Assembly (NCBI RefSeq): GCF_910592395.1
Contig: NC_088320.1
Coordinates: forward strand, 3,408,001 to 3,472,000
DNA: 64,000 nt
DNA from: Lineus longissimus
Lineage: Eukaryota > Nemertea > Pilidiophora > Heteronemertea > Lineidae
Direction of reading: 5' to 3'
The position numbers and the translations under genes were made by a program. Shown one piece after another: positions 47,601 to 61,416 of this stretch (positions are counted from its first letter, which is position 1; every line of letters starts with the position of its first letter). Under the pieces are notes generated by a model. It was not told the origin of the DNA, searched no databases, and saw nothing but the letters and a program-made list of their open reading frames with translations.

Positions 47601-50600
47601 CTTGCAGTCAGCGACGTCGTTGGTGACATCCGCCAGAAGGGAACTTATCAAAGATGGTTATTTAGTGCCACTAATGGATACGACCAAAAAGAAGCCATCA
47701 TTTTATATATTGCTCCGAATATCCGGTCAGTAGAGTGCGGTTGAGGTGTACTTTGTATTCAAGCTACCCACAGCAAGATGACGAATACGCCTCGACATAT
47801 CTCGTCTGCCTAATAACCGTTAATGGAGGCGACACCACCATTCACTTTTTAATGCGTTTTCTAATACATGTAGACGCATATCGCGCTACTTCAACTGCAG
47901 GTCTATAGTTTGAGGTTTGGATATATTTTTTTGCTTCTTATGGGCTGCTCAGAAATAGAAAGTAAAATCGATCAACCCCACGAAGGTTTTTGTAAAATGA
48001 GCGTAAATGTGAAAATCTCGGATTTCAACAAACGAGACGAGCGTTATGAAGATAAGTGCTTGCGGTGTTTCATTTCGACATGAGTGAAAAAGATGCGATC
48101 CCCGCATCCCTTATGTAGCTTACCGAAACCTGCTCAAGTACATATCACCAAGTCAAGCCCTCCAGCAGTCTTGGCATATTAGTAAAGCGTATCTTCGGCT
48201 TGTTATAGTCATATAGTATTGCCAGGCTAACCTTTGCGATCCATTGGGGCTTCATTAGAAGCCAATGCCTCGGGCAGTCACTTCCGACCAGTAAAATGCA
48301 GCACGTACAAGAGACGAGAAATCGACTCGACATGTCCGACAGCCAACTGTTTACTTCTGCTAAAGGTCAATGTCACAATTCAATCGTCAGTAATGGTCAA
48401 TGTAACACCAGCTGACCTCTCAAGAAAGAAGATCGCAATATCGCGTTTCTGTGACTAAAAAATTGGGCTGGTAGAAGCTGGCTTTGGGGACTGTACATGC
48501 GCCTGCTATAGAAATGATGCGTCTTCGCTTCAGCTTTCCAAGTCTGTCCCACTTCCTGATACATTTCTTCCTTGATCAGACAAACTGGGCTTCCAAATAG
48601 GAGGCACACACCATATAATGAGCATGGCAGTAGTTTCTTGCCAGTGGGACTAGACACTCATAATTAGGATCGTGACCCAGGGGTTCACATGACCCTTATA
48701 AATTTCCAATGGAAGTGGTATCGTTTGCTGAAAAATGTATCGGTTATAGCGGAGTGACCGAAGTAACAGCCTTGGGATATACCGAGCTCTCACTCTACCA
48801 TTGATGTAGAATGGCGATCGAGCGTGGCTGACATGGCTGATGACTTCGTCCAACTAGCTGCGCATAGCCTGACTGATGAGGGGTGGTAGACAATGCCGTA
48901 TTATGATCTTATGATTCCATGATCGCAGTGACAGGATTATGAAGAAGTCTATCCTTGATCATTGGTTGCGGTTGCTATTTCTTCTTCTTCGGTGTTTGGA
49001 ATTTTTGAGCTGAACCCCAGACAGTCAATCCGTTTTCGGTAACAAAGACGGCTGTCCTAGAGAGTGCCAACACAGAGCTCCAGAACCGTACCTGTGGTAA
49101 TGGTGGTGCCCCTTGGCCACACCCGCTCCTTATTCTTTAAAAGGGAGCACTATAAATGGCGGAATGGTGGTATTTGTTATTTACCATGCTCCCAGTGCAT
49201 CGAAGTAAGTTTTTCTTTCTCTTGGGGACTTTCCGCTCCCCGGTTGAGCATTTGAGATTGATTGCTGCAACTGCGGAAACGAACTTCCATCTAATTGTTT
49301 AGTTCATTGTTTTGAAGACAACGATGAAAGAAGGCATAATTTTCCTTCCAATAATGCAGAAACTTTTTGAAACATTAGGCTCAGTGGAGGCAAGTTCGTA
49401 AAGCTACAGTGGCAAAAATACATTTAGCCCAAACCCTGGGGCAAGTCAGAAGCAACCATGTCGCAACACTGTCTTAACAAAGATTTGCGGGGTTTGATAT
49501 TACAAAAGACCCCTGTGAAATGTTGGATATCACGGAACATCCGTTCAGTTATTTACATTTTTGAATAGTAAAGACGAAAACCGATACTAAGTTTCCTGGC
49601 TAAAATGTTAGTGAAGGCGTCAAAGCTCGGAGACGCGAGTTTAGGTTTACTCCGACGTGTTGATAAAAACGTCTCAGTTCTGAACTGAATATCTCATTAG
49701 GGTTTTTTATGAGCCATCTTCGAGGAATTGGACTGAAAACTCCAGTTAGCTTACTATTCTTTTACTATCTGAGAAAGTTGCAAGTGCTTACATCTGCATC
49801 TGAATTTAAAAACATATGAGCCACACTTGACAGAGCTACTCAACAGCGACTCCGCCACCAGTGAGAAAAAGTAGCTTAGAAGTAATTGGAATGTCTTAGA
49901 AAATGTATTACCGACAAACTTAGCTCTTGGTTGTAGAAAAATCATGCCAGCACATAATCATGTGATGTGTAGTACTGAGAGTAGTAAGCGAACTAATTAA
50001 AGTTGGAGTGTCTACTCATAAGTACCGCTGTAACATCTGTCAGTGTTCCCCATTTTTTGGTGTTTCCTTATTGTTCTCCCTTTCGCAGATAAGGCGACCA
50101 CTAACATGACTAACCAAACAACAATCACCCGAGACCTGATCTGTTGCAAGGAAACTCTGTCACCCACAGAAACACTCACATATATTCCTAAATCGGTTTG
50201 TCATTCACCTACATGTATTACAAGAAAGGAGATTTCAGTAGAAGGCTTCGATATATAGTGTATAGAACTCCGGCCTAATACTGAGGGATCCTCAGCTTAA
50301 GTGCCGAGCAATTTCTATGGCTTTCACGTGTACCTGATACGCCCTACTACGCGACAGATGGCATATTTCAGCTACATGTCATGTCAAATATCATTTGGCA
50401 CTATATCAGCCGTGATATTGGTTTCTGTACGTTACAGCGATGGCACTATAATGGGTAAATGTGAGAAATGGCCGGTATGACGATAAGATGCAAGTACCTG
50501 TAGAATTTTAAACAATACATCTATTAATTGGCAATTCGTGAAAATAAGAATTTATGGTATTACTCTATTTTCAATATGTGATGGAAAATGGAAATTCATT

Positions 50601-52229
50601 AAATTGCAACCATGTGCTTTTAGGAGTTTTGATAACTAAAAGGGTACGGACCGCTGTTACCGTTCTGGGTTGACAGGTTTAAAGGAGACTTATTGTAATT
50701 ACAGACGACATACGATTTGTGATAACCATTAGTATTGTAATAGAACATTGTATTGCATATTATCCTCCCATGGTGGTCATAACATACATGGTGATAGCTA
50801 CATTATCAGCAGTCCTGGTGAAATACTTTCCCTTACGTAGTTTCTTGACTACATTGCAAGTGTTTTTCAAATTCCGCTCTTCATTCAGGGCATGTCGGAC
50901 CAAAGTTATACTCGCATTAGTACACAAAAACGTCCTCCGCGATGGGCACTTGGTATCATCCTATCAATTTACCATAAATGCCCTTGCTATGGCATGTAAA
51001 ACAGGATTTGAGTAACTGCCAGTTTGCAGGATTAATGTGGCTTTCTTTTATGAGAAATGCTACAGAGACACGCCATACCAATGTGATAAAAAAGTCGTAG
51101 TAGAATCGGATGCTCCATGGTCTCTAGCGACCATTCTTGTAAGTTGATTGGTACTTAGTGCTACGTCCTTCAAAACCAGTCATTTCCTGAGATACAACTT
51201 TTTTTTCATTAATTTGCCGCAAAGTTGTTTAGATCACATACTCATCGTATATCGTCACTTTTTTAATGACATGTATTTGATAAACATTTGATACCACCGT
51301 GGCCGCAAAGTTCTCGGTACATATTTTCATACATGTATCGATAACGATGTTTTACATTGAGTCCAGACAACGTCGTTGGTTGTGCCGACAGTAGCAATAT
51401 TCGTCTTGTTCAGCAGAATATGCCAACTCGACAACGTTTTGGTTTTCTACACACGATCATCATTAATCAGAATGCCCAATGATCCAGACAATATCCTAGA
51501 TGGCCTCTTTTATTGCCCCGATATACTTGTCGCATCCTCGAAGGGACATCACACACGATGATTACTATTTCATGGACGACTGGACGCAGTGGTCGTTCGA
51601 CCGTGGCGACCAATGTGCCGAGGACACAAAATAGTGCCTGGTGATATGAGACACGTCCAGCCGAGGGGGAAATGGTCCATTGGTGTGATTGCGGTGACTT
51701 TGACAAATCTACGTAATTTCACAGACGCGTCGAAAAGCCATTTGTTTGCGCCAACCATTATCAATCTGACACCGTTCTATCCGCCAAATAGCAGCTTCCA
51801 AGGAAAACTTTGGGAATCGATTGGAAGTTCTCAAAATGGCAAGTTTGTCCGACCACGAGAGACTTTGTTCATGTTCCCACTTTTCTCTCCAAATGTCTTA
51901 CTAGAAGGTTCAATTGTCATTTTCTGTCGTCGCTCGATTTTACACTTTCTTATAAGATATCTTAGAAAAAATGGGAAACATAACTAAAGACGTCTGGCTT
52001 TGTCTTGTTTCAAATCGAAATATGTCTATATGTATGCTTAGTTCTCCTTCAGTACATGAACAAGCATATCTTGATTAATGACCGTCTGAACGTTATATCC
52101 AGTTTAAATCGTATCTTACAAAAGTGACATTCAACCAAAGGATAGTTGACACCTCGGACAAGATAAACAGGCTCATTTCACCCCAAGTCACGTACTTAGA
52201 GATCCTATACCTCTCAACGCTGCATGATG
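47601..52229. other. No recognisable gene
   Basis: Frames up to 132 codons (51589-51987 +) and 98 codons (50719-51015 +), all unidentified. TACATGTA at 47865, 50210 and 51330. No tRNA-like or tandem structure was seen. Confidence 0.5.
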
Positions 52230-52680
52230 ACAATAAGAGATAAGATGAGTAGAATAAGACAAATGATAGAAAACATCTTTCATGTCACCTGGGTATTTAC
52301 AGTTTGCATGATAATGGGGTCGGCTAATGGTTTCATCATTCAAGTAGGACCCGTGACAGTAAGACGATGTAACTTTGTCTCAAAGAAATCGAAGAAAGAT
52401 ACCAGAAGAATTGGCCAGACATTCTGTTGAGAGTACACTGGCAAAGCTGGTCACTTGGGCCTAAGAAAGTCAATGTAATGTAAAAAGGGATTGCCAATAA
52501 TGACATCTGGAACGCCAAGGTTTTTGCATCTCATAATGAAGTTTAAGGAACAGGATGAGAAATAAAGAGAAAGAACCTGGGCCACGCCTTCGTATTGACT
52601 ACGTGTATTTGCATGGCAATGGGGTCGGTTGGTTTATTATCACTAATGACGTGTAAAATAGAATAGATGTCAATGAACAC
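52230..52680 (+). repeat. Weak direct repeat pair about 300 bp apart
   Basis: TTTGCATGATAATGGGGTCGG near 52308 and TTTGCATGGCAATGGGGTCGG near 52610 are 19/21 identical. Flanking blocks (GATGAG-A-AATAA upstream, GGTTT-AT-AT downstream) are also in order. Probably an old local duplication. Confidence 0.5.
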
Positions 52681-55600
52681 GACAAGGTATTGCAGACATC
52701 TTCGTCTGGACCATCAGCATTGATTCAGGTTATCACTATAATCACTTGGCATCCTGTTCAGTTTCACTTGACATATGAATCTTAGGTTGTGTGGCATTTC
52801 TCCCCTCACCTTCTGCTATCACAGGCTAAGAAAGGTTCCGGTTGGTCACTCCACCAACCTAAATCAGTTAATTTGTAGCAGATATATCGATCTTGGTACC
52901 AAGGATCATGTTTGCCTAATCAACCTTAATGTAGTAGCATCATCTTTCTCACTACCTGCCATGCCATATTATCAAGTTTCATTCCCAAGTGATTTCCAGC
53001 GCTCGATACAACTACCAGCTCGTCGGTTGTAGTATGCAAAGATTTGTTCTAGAATGCGCCCTCGTTAGCTAGAAAAACGAAAAATGCAAAGATCGTTGAT
53101 ACTTCACTATATCACAAGGGAGTTTTACACGAGATTGTGAGCTGTGCCAATAAATAGTTCATGAGTAGCGAAGTTTCTGATCAAATTCTTAAGGGCTTTT
53201 GGAGAAGCCCGGCCCGCAGGGAAATGGTCATCAGTCAGACAACATGTCCCTGGGTTGATCATGAAGTGGTCGCTTTGTTCCGGGGCAGTTTATTTCTAAT
53301 GATATTTATGGGCTCAATATTTCACTGTTACTGCATAGAACGCCTGTCACATGGAGAATGATCATGGTGATTTATATCATTTAAAACAGTTAGTATATCA
53401 TCATGAGGATTTTGATTCATTTCTCATACAGAGGATTTATGATTTTGGTGTATGAAAACTAAAGGGAAGAAATTTTAGAAAGGAGTTCATTCGTGGAGAT
53501 TGTTTTCTATTGATTACAGTAAATGTTTCGGGCGGGTCTTCAGGATGTTTTGTCAAAGGTCAAACAAAACCCATTGCGCTAACTGTGCATATACACTTTA
53601 AGACATCTCCCAAGTGAACCCATCGCTGCTGTCCGTTGACCGCGGTTTGAAAACCCACCTTACGTAATAGCAAACAAAGAAGCTATCATACACATCCATA
53701 TCGGGCCGTTTTCGATAAAAACAAGCGATTTATATCTTGCGACAACGTAGCGGAGTGCATGTAACAGTTGGCGATAGCATATTATTGGCATTAGCCAAAG
53801 CTAGATTGGCCCATCAAAATCACTTTGGACATTTTGTGTGTAGCCGGGGGCAAGGACAGGATTCGTCATGGAAACCTTGACTATCGTAATATCGCCTATT
53901 ACTTATACAGAACTGCTTGCGTATGAAAATGGCCATATCAGTTTTCAAGCTACTGAGGTTTCGAGTAGAATATACACTTCATCAAGAGGATGTGACACTA
54001 TCATCAACAAGTTTGGGTTTGTTCGATATCAATTGCATCCTCGCTTTTCAAATGCGTCAGGGACGCGGCTGTGCAAATAGTTATAAAGCTGTGTAAATTG
54101 TTGATGCCAATTCGTTAATAGCCGACCATTGATCATAGTTTTCAACTTAGAGGGGGCGCAATAAAGCTGTATTTGATCGGTATGAAAGTTTGATCTGGCT
54201 TCAATCGCTATGAAAAACAAACAAGTAAATATTGTGTTTGATGAATTGAGTGATGGAAGTGCTCTGTACATTAGGGATAGATTTTCTTGTTTCCGTGACA
54301 TGTCAGTAACAAGCAATTGCGTGGAAAACGCTTCTCAATTGGTTTGTGTTTGTCTATACCTACTGTTTGCTTGTAGTTTTGGTCGTACGGATATCCTTGT
54401 CAGCAGCTCGTCGAAGGGTGGCATTCAAGTGTGTTTTGTGAGCCTCTCGAACGTGAATGGTACACAGCAGTGGCTTGGCACGGGAGTGCGCGCAACTACA
54501 GTATATCAACCAGTGGTGAAGTAACGATGCGCGATGTGCGGGACTTTACATAAGTCATTCACTGATTATCGTCAAACTGAAATAAAGAAAGTGTCCCCGA
54601 CATTCTGAATGAGTTATGGTCGATCCAAAGTAGTGATCTAGTAGCCAGGCTATCTCTTCTGGCACGTGATCACATTGTTCAGCTGACCGTGAACATCCAA
54701 CTGAATTGGTTGCGTGATAGAATACCTTCTTGTAGACATTTGGCACTTGCCATCAATTTTGAAAGACAACGATGTCTAAAAGTTGATAAAGCCATTGGTC
54801 ACTAGCCTTAAGCAGTAATTTCAGTCATCGGGTCGCATTGGCCAGTCAGCAGACATCTATCATGCTTGTTCGGTGGCAGAAAGCTTGGCCATGATTGAGT
54901 GGATTCCTCCTGTTTGGCCGAAATGCGACAACAGGAATGCTCAAACTTTCATCACACTGCTCATTGCTCGATAGGATTAGGGAGTTGTAACCTGCAATCC
55001 CCACCATCGCACTGCGGCAATGCCCTTGAGAAGCCATGAGATCTTTCTAGAACAAAGCAATTAATTTACCACTCTTTGAAGTCACAAGCAAAATCACGGG
55101 ATGGCATTTTCCAATAAAATACAAAACTACGGAGAAATCTGCTTTGCGCACTTACCGCAAAGGAACTACATTTTGATGGCAAAGACGGAAACTAATCGTA
55201 TTGTGAAAAACATTCAATTGTTGAGCGCATCAAACAAAATGCCAATATTTCAGGAGAAGAACTTAAAAATTCGCCGTACTTTGTGGCCAAGTTTCCGTGG
55301 TGTCAATGACCGTTGTAATCTGAAGACAATCTCCGATCTATAATTTGATCGCGGATATCGCCTTGACAGTAACAAGGAAATTGCAAGGTTATGCTCTACT
55401 AGGTACATGTATGTATGGAAGAGCGTCGAAGAGCAAGAAGCGACTATATGGGGTCGGATGCTTAAGAAATCAGAGTTTAAAACTATAATATCTTAAGTGT
55501 AAGAGGATCGAAAATCCTTTCCTAAAAGAACGATCTACCTCAAATGTAATTCACTACCAGCAACATCCCAGTTCTAGAACTCCTCCCAGTGTCATATCTC

Positions 55601-56123
55601 GTGGTCGTCCTTTAGGTTAAAAAATGGAAACATAGACAAACTTAAGTTACTTAGCGTGACTGACTTGTCAGTATGGCACATTCTTGGAGAGCCGAGGTAA
55701 AACTAATTAATGAATGGCGTGCTTTCCTTGATTTGTGATAAACATTCCATGGAATACTCCTAGTTGGGCAAGGAAAAACACAAATTTAAAGTTTTATTTC
55801 CTCTGGTGGGTAAAAATGCTTTCCCCATGGTTGAATGATGATGGGCGGCTGGAAATGATGCGAATAAAAAAGACAAGAGTTATGATCATAAATGACTTGC
55901 TGCACCGATGCAATTAGAGTTCAACCCAGCCATGCCGGATCGCATGCTGAGAGCAGTTTACGATTTCTAGGGAATTATCTTGCATCGGTTTTTTTCTGTC
56001 TAAGTGAAGTCAATGCACTCCGATATCATACAGGGTGTCCCAAAAGATGTCGTTGACCTACTCTTCAAAATATGCTTGCTGCCTGCGATTTCCAGGTTCT
56101 AGCTATTTGCCTCATTCACTGGT
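52681..56123. other. No recognisable gene
   Basis: Unidentified frames such as 54210-54524 (+, 104 codons) and 54029-54316 (-, 95 codons). TACATGTA at 55404. Nothing else. Confidence 0.5.
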
Positions 56124-56233
56124 TAGGGGCGTAGCTGGCAGAATTGAGTGCAGCGGGTTAATGCCTCCCTCACCCAAAAGTCACCCAAAACGGGGTTTTT
56201 GTCCTCAATTAAAAAAAGCTAGCTACGCCCCTG
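56124..56233. mobile_element. MITE with hAT-like ends
   Basis: AGGGGCGTAGCT (56125-56136) and AGCTACGCCCCT (56221-56232) are exact inverted repeats, and GAATTGAG / CTCAATT inside extend the foldback. The right end plus its final G gives CAGGGGCGTAGCTAGC in reverse complement, a terminus style common in hAT elements. At the left the first base is changed (TA for CA). No intact 8-bp flanking duplication is visible, so the insertion is old. There is no coding capacity. Confidence 0.7.
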
Positions 56234-57809
56234 GGAATGATATGACGTCATTACTAGTTGCCGATGACAGCAGACTAATCTGTCAGTCTGAATGCTTCGA
56301 CATGACTGGCGATGGCAATCGGTCCAGTGGGTCATTGAATCAGACACTGTTAGCATAGGCAATAACCCGGCTGTGAAATACCGCCAATTATACGCCGTTT
56401 ACCTTCTTCGCTGAAACCGTCATTACGCTTCACCTTATGAGCAATCTGTCACTTAAGGTCAGGCTACAAAATATGTTAGTCGAGCGACGAACGCATTACA
56501 AACTAAGTACTGGTCGGAAATACCTTTTCTGGTATTTCGAGTTGAAAGTTACGGACAACATATAGCGTCTCAATTTACGCCAATATGCGTTATGTTCTAC
56601 TACATCCGGTTTTATTCAGTTGATTGTCCTAGGAGACGATCAATCGATAGAACTTGACCGGATGAAGTACAATACAAATACGCCTTATACAGAGTTCCAG
56701 GGTTTCCGTTTCCTTTGGACACACGCGGTAGATTCAAATCATCCACCAATTCGACTCAAATTTAGTACACTTCATGAGTTGGAATTCGAATGTGAGCTGC
56801 ACTTTTTTGGACAACGGTTAAAGCTTTAAATCACTGCTTGCCGTGTTACAATGGATCTAATAAGCGTTCAGAACTAATAGACCGTGGCGTCCATGTGTTT
56901 ATAGATGGAATAAACGGCATCAATATGAGGACGATTAGCATAGAAATGCGATCTATCACCAGGTCTTACAGCACCGGACTACAGGTGGTAAACGGTATTC
57001 TGTCTCTTTATGAGTTCGCGCCTCATTATCTTAGGATTCAATCTGATTTTAGCCATTATTAATCCGTTGCTAGGGACTGGGACGCTTTAGATAACAAAGG
57101 TGCACCGCGGAGGAAATACGTTTTTTAATACCGGATATCGATGTGTTTATTTTCTGGTAGCATCAGGCACATACAATTACTTGCTGTTTGCATGCAAGTT
57201 TAGTGCATTATAGCATTCGGCATTTTCCGTCGAATGCGCGGATTTCCCGCATTTGTAGATGGCGCTGGTTGCAGCGTTGCCAGCAGCCCACGCATGCGTA
57301 GCAACTATCTTACTTGGTTCGAGGAACAGGATAGATGCTATTGTTCACTTCAAATATAATTTCCTTGGTTCTTATTGTCAGGAGACAATGATTTCTTTCA
57401 CATCACGTTCTTGAACTTGTTAACTTTGACAACAACTGCTGAAAAATCATAATAAGAGGCAAGAAAGATTGGTACATTGGTGTAACAAAATTGACGAAGA
57501 TCACTCACAGATACAGCCACCTCATCAGTAGTCTCGCCGATGATTGGTGACAGTACCTTGTGATTGGTCCCTTTTAACTATAAACCGCAAGGGTGCAGTC
57601 TATCACCGGCATTACGAGTGTTCAGTTGAATGGCTTGATTATAGTGCCTGGCACGTATCGACTTGTGCCCAATTAAATGGCGGGATTCGAGCTGTCGTCA
57701 CGACGTGGTCTTACCTTTGTTCTCTATGTCTAATTCCTGAGATTTTAAGATATCTGCTAGATGGATAATTATAGGGATTACTGGTGCGTGATTACAGACA
57801 CAACGGTCT
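56234..57809. other. No confident gene; two exon-like frames and a promoter-like patch
   Basis: The plus-strand frames 56566-56829 and 56838-57062 are open and protein-like (for example FQGFRFLWTHAVDSNHPP and RGVHVFIDGINGINMRTISI). The first follows a pyrimidine-rich TTTTATTCAG acceptor-like site and the second ends near CAG|GTGGTA. They are not assignable to a family. At 57259-57299 an AGATGGCGCTGG site (YY1-like) is followed by ACGCATGCGT (NRF1-like), a weak promoter resemblance. A hairpin GAAATACC / GGTATTTC lies near 56517-56538. Confidence 0.3.
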
Positions 57810-57853
57810 GGGTTAGGGCCGGTCAGGGTTAGAGGTGTTGTTCAGAGTTAGGG
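57810..57853 (+). repeat. Short degenerate TTAGGG-like G-rich run
   Basis: GGGTTAGGG at 57810-57818, AGGGTTAG from about 57825 and GTTAGGG at 57847-57853. The TTAGGG unit is the animal telomere repeat. Too short and broken to be a true interstitial telomere; it also has G-quadruplex potential. Confidence 0.4.
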
Positions 57854-60800
57854 ATAGAGGTAATGTATGGGTCGCGCTTTCTTCTGACCATTCTCAGTTG
57901 TGCTCCTGAAATCAGTGCACGAAAAGTCTGTTGAAAATTGGTTTTGTAGACGGAAACGTACGCGGGGAACATCGTGTCCAGTCGGCCCTAGACAGGCCCT
58001 GCAGGATAACATCGATTGTCGCATACTTGTGGATGGCGGCCAGGGCATCACTACTCCCGATGCCCGCTGCGGCTAGATTATAGAAGAAGACCTATAGCAA
58101 CATCTAACATGACTCATAATGATAGTGTCGCTTATCCATGTGGTGCTGTCATGTCCATTACTTGATGATTACTTAGGCATGGTAAGCTAATGACCAGAAG
58201 ATTGATATTTGACATTCATCTTAAAGGTACACATGGCTGTATCATCATATAAGTGTGTTTATGTGATGTAATTAAAGGGTAGTTTAGATCTATTTGATCA
58301 TCCCGCGGAATAGTTGGGATCAGACAACTTGATAGCCGAAACAGTGAGGATGTCTGTCTCCGAATGTGACACTCCAGACGACGACAATCAGCTTCGGGGT
58401 TAGAATTATGTGGACAGAACGACCAAAAATAGTTTCTCTTCTTACTTCTATACAAGGACATGATAAAGATGATACTATCCGTTTGCCATCGAACAAATAA
58501 ACAGAACTGAAAAACCATTGTCAACGCCATCTGCTAATACAACAACCTTGCCCACAAATATAGTTAACATTCAATGTCGGTATGCGGAAAACCTCTGGCA
58601 GTGACAGCTTCCAACTGAAGAATAACTAAGCGCCCAAGTGCACTGAAAGGAAAAAACAGCAAGTAATGGTCGATAATGGGAGCGATTTTTTTTGCTTGGC
58701 GCAATTCTCGGGCATTTTATGAAGAAAAACATCTTTTATGGAGAAAGCGTCATCCTTCCAGTTGCTTTTCTTATTGGCGGCGATTCTCTTATTTCATATG
58801 GGATACATTGAGGAATGACAGGCTCACCTATTGAGTGTGGCAATCTTTTGTACGATTGCTGCAAAGGGGATTTTAAGAACGGTTTAGTGTGAGAGGTCAT
58901 ACCAATGATCAACGTCGCATGCGACAGACTGGTAAAACTAATGGCAGGTTCATCGACCGACTGCATGGTTTTGGTACCATTTCGGAAGGTTCAGCTAGAG
59001 AAGTCATTCCAACCTCACAAAGAATATACGAGGGAACGGGTCCACCCCGGGAGACTGATTTGAACCAACCAACTCAAGTATTCTCTTGTCTTTCATGTTT
59101 AGGAGTCACCAATGAGTCGTTCTCATTCAGTTATACGAGTACGCCAGGCTCTACAGCCTGACAACAATCGAATCAGATGAACAAGAGTATCGTCAATGAT
59201 AGCACATCCAAATAGGCTCCGATTCGCTGTATCTCTTGTAGAGGCCGGGATGATGGCTTGCCGATCTACGTGAATGCGACATCAACGAATCGAATGAAAA
59301 TAATTCATATTTGTACACTTGAACTGATCATTCCAAGGTTACTTGACTTTTATTTTCACATCGAATTCGGATTTCCTTAGAAATGTAAACATATCAAAAC
59401 AAGGCACTTTTCGTGATAAACCGACCTTCCTCATCAGCTAACACAACAGCCCCATTGATTTTCACACATGGCCGGACAGGTCCCAATAATCGTTATGTCG
59501 TCAGTCGTTATTGGATTTTCAAGGTTTATTTGCCCATCATGGCGATCGCGTGCGTTCTGCCAAGCGATCACTGTAGTGGTACATCTCTGTCACACAATAG
59601 AATGATGAACGAATCGAAAGCAGAACCTTCAATATTGTATTGCCGATGAATCAACATCTGTATTCCGATGGAAGATTTGGAAAAGGCAGAGGTTTTTTTT
59701 GTGGCGGATAAAAAGCTCACGTATATCGGATAAAGCACGTGATAAGGATGTGCCCTATCCAGAATTCCTTTCCTAACACTATTGGCCTGTTAGTTCTTTA
59801 AGACCTAACCGAAACAGCCATACTCAACAGTCGTTCAACTTTTAACGCGTTCATGCTTTGTCTATCTCCTTGGGCACATAGGAATCTTACACTTCGTTAT
59901 ATCATGACACAAACAGTCTGCTCTTCAAACTGGACTGATTTTGATAAAATAATGTTAACACGTCGGGGCATCTTCAACTAAACAATAAAATAGCTAAAAG
60001 ACATATTTCTATTCTTTCTTGTCATATGATGCTATAGCTCGATTTACGTGATCAGACTGCTCTCGGCTACATCCATCATTTATTAGAAGTCGGCGCCAAT
60101 CCTTTAATTGATTCTTTCGCGTTTGCTTCTGACCATTGTGCGAATAGACCAGCTCAAGCGGAATCTTGCTGGCAGTCATTCAATTAACAATGCCTCGCCC
60201 AAATGCAGTCTGTCATTTGTATAGTTGTCAGATGGTTGCGGCTGACTCAACAAAACGATGTTACCAACTGGGAAAAATATACTCGAAATTCAATTTATTT
60301 TCGCCTGTAAAAGTACTAACACCTACTTTCAGTTCCTTCAAATATATACGGTACCTAGGCGAGCTAATGATACATATAGTTCCAGTGGAAACTTAGCATA
60401 TTCCACCCTTAGCAGGGCTATGGATTCTAGGATGTTTTGATTATAAGCTGCATTACTCCAAATCTGTCTCTTGAGGACAAAGTCGCAAGCAGAAGGTCAG
60501 GAATGATCACTTTCGCGGTCACGCAGACTTTGTTGGCCTCCACCCTGTTTCTGAGTTTAGCTCTCTGTCAGCGCACACAACCTCAACACTCAACCACTCG
60601 AGGGGTTTCCGATCGCCTCCGGGTGCCACATCGAGTAATCGATATCTCATAATTGAAAATCATCTGCAATGGGCCATTAAAAGTTAAAACGCAATTCGAG
60701 CATCTATCACAGCAGCTATACAGGCCACGGCGGCTGGAATAAAGTGACAGCCTATCTCTCTCTGGACTGTGATGATGGGGGTTGCGTTGGACACCCATCA

Positions 60801-61000
60801 TTAGGCTGAATGCTGACGGTCTGGTTCCATTGGGAACGGCAATAATCATTTATCTGGCGGATATTTCAACAGAACGATTGTAAATGTGATAAAGTCAAAT
60901 AGTGACAGAGGCTGCTTTTGGGTCCATTATTGCTTGCAAATCGACACCACGAAAGCCACTGTCGACACCTAATACGAAAAAGGCTGCACATAATATCTGT
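57854..61000. other. No recognisable gene
   Basis: Short unidentified frames on both strands (58216-58530 -, 58889-59161 +, 59413-59649 +, 60583-60849 -, 60866-61267 -). No tandem repeats were recognised. Confidence 0.55.
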
Positions 61001-61012
61001 GGTTCGAATCCC
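61001..61012 (+). promoter_or_regulatory. Isolated tRNA-type B box
   Basis: GGTTCGAATCCC is a perfect pol III B box, but no A box is found 40-50 nt upstream. It is probably a fragment of a degraded SINE. Confidence 0.4.
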
Positions 61013-61268
61013 AGTCAATGCATCTTGTTGTTTCTGCATTTCTTTTATTCGTCTACTTTCATTCATAACTTGCGGCGGGCGGCAGATATAGAGAAAACAA
61101 CGACAGAGACTACTATATGCCGCGAACGTAATACTTGATGTGAAGCGTTCATACGTTAATCGATACGTATACGTCATACGGGAGTGGCTTGAATTTTTCT
61201 TCAAATGCCCGGACTCGCTAAAACTGCGAATATATACAAGAGTACAGTCATGTACTGTTAACCCCAAG

Positions 61269-61416
61269 TAAATTTTCGCGAGCGCTGATGAATTTCTTTG
61301 CTAAGTCGCAAATGACCTAGATTTGTGAAAAAAGATCCGCAATTCTCAAAAACATAGCAAATGACCTAGATTTGTGAAAAAAGATACGCAATTCTCAAAA
61401 ACATCGCGAAAATTTA
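61269..61416. mobile_element. MITE with 13-bp TIRs, TA flanks and an internal 49-bp tandem repeat
   Basis: TAAATTTTCGCGA (61269-61281) and TCGCGAAAATTTA (61404-61416) are exact inverted repeats. The outermost TA on each side is consistent with a mariner-type TA target duplication. Inside, a 49-bp unit starting GCAAATGACCTAGATTTGTG occurs twice in tandem (61308 and 61357) with only a couple of differences. There is no coding capacity. The TTTTCGCGA vocabulary links it to 37379-37563. Confidence 0.75.

Noticed and set aside
51589-51987. 132-codon plus-strand frame as a gene
   Set aside because: No recognised domain, an overlapping antisense frame, and a length expected several times by chance in 64 kb.
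56500-56548. miR-252-like CTAAGTACTGGT next to a hairpin
   Set aside because: Only the seed matches, and the adjacent GAAATACC/GGTATTTC stem does not include the would-be mature sequence.
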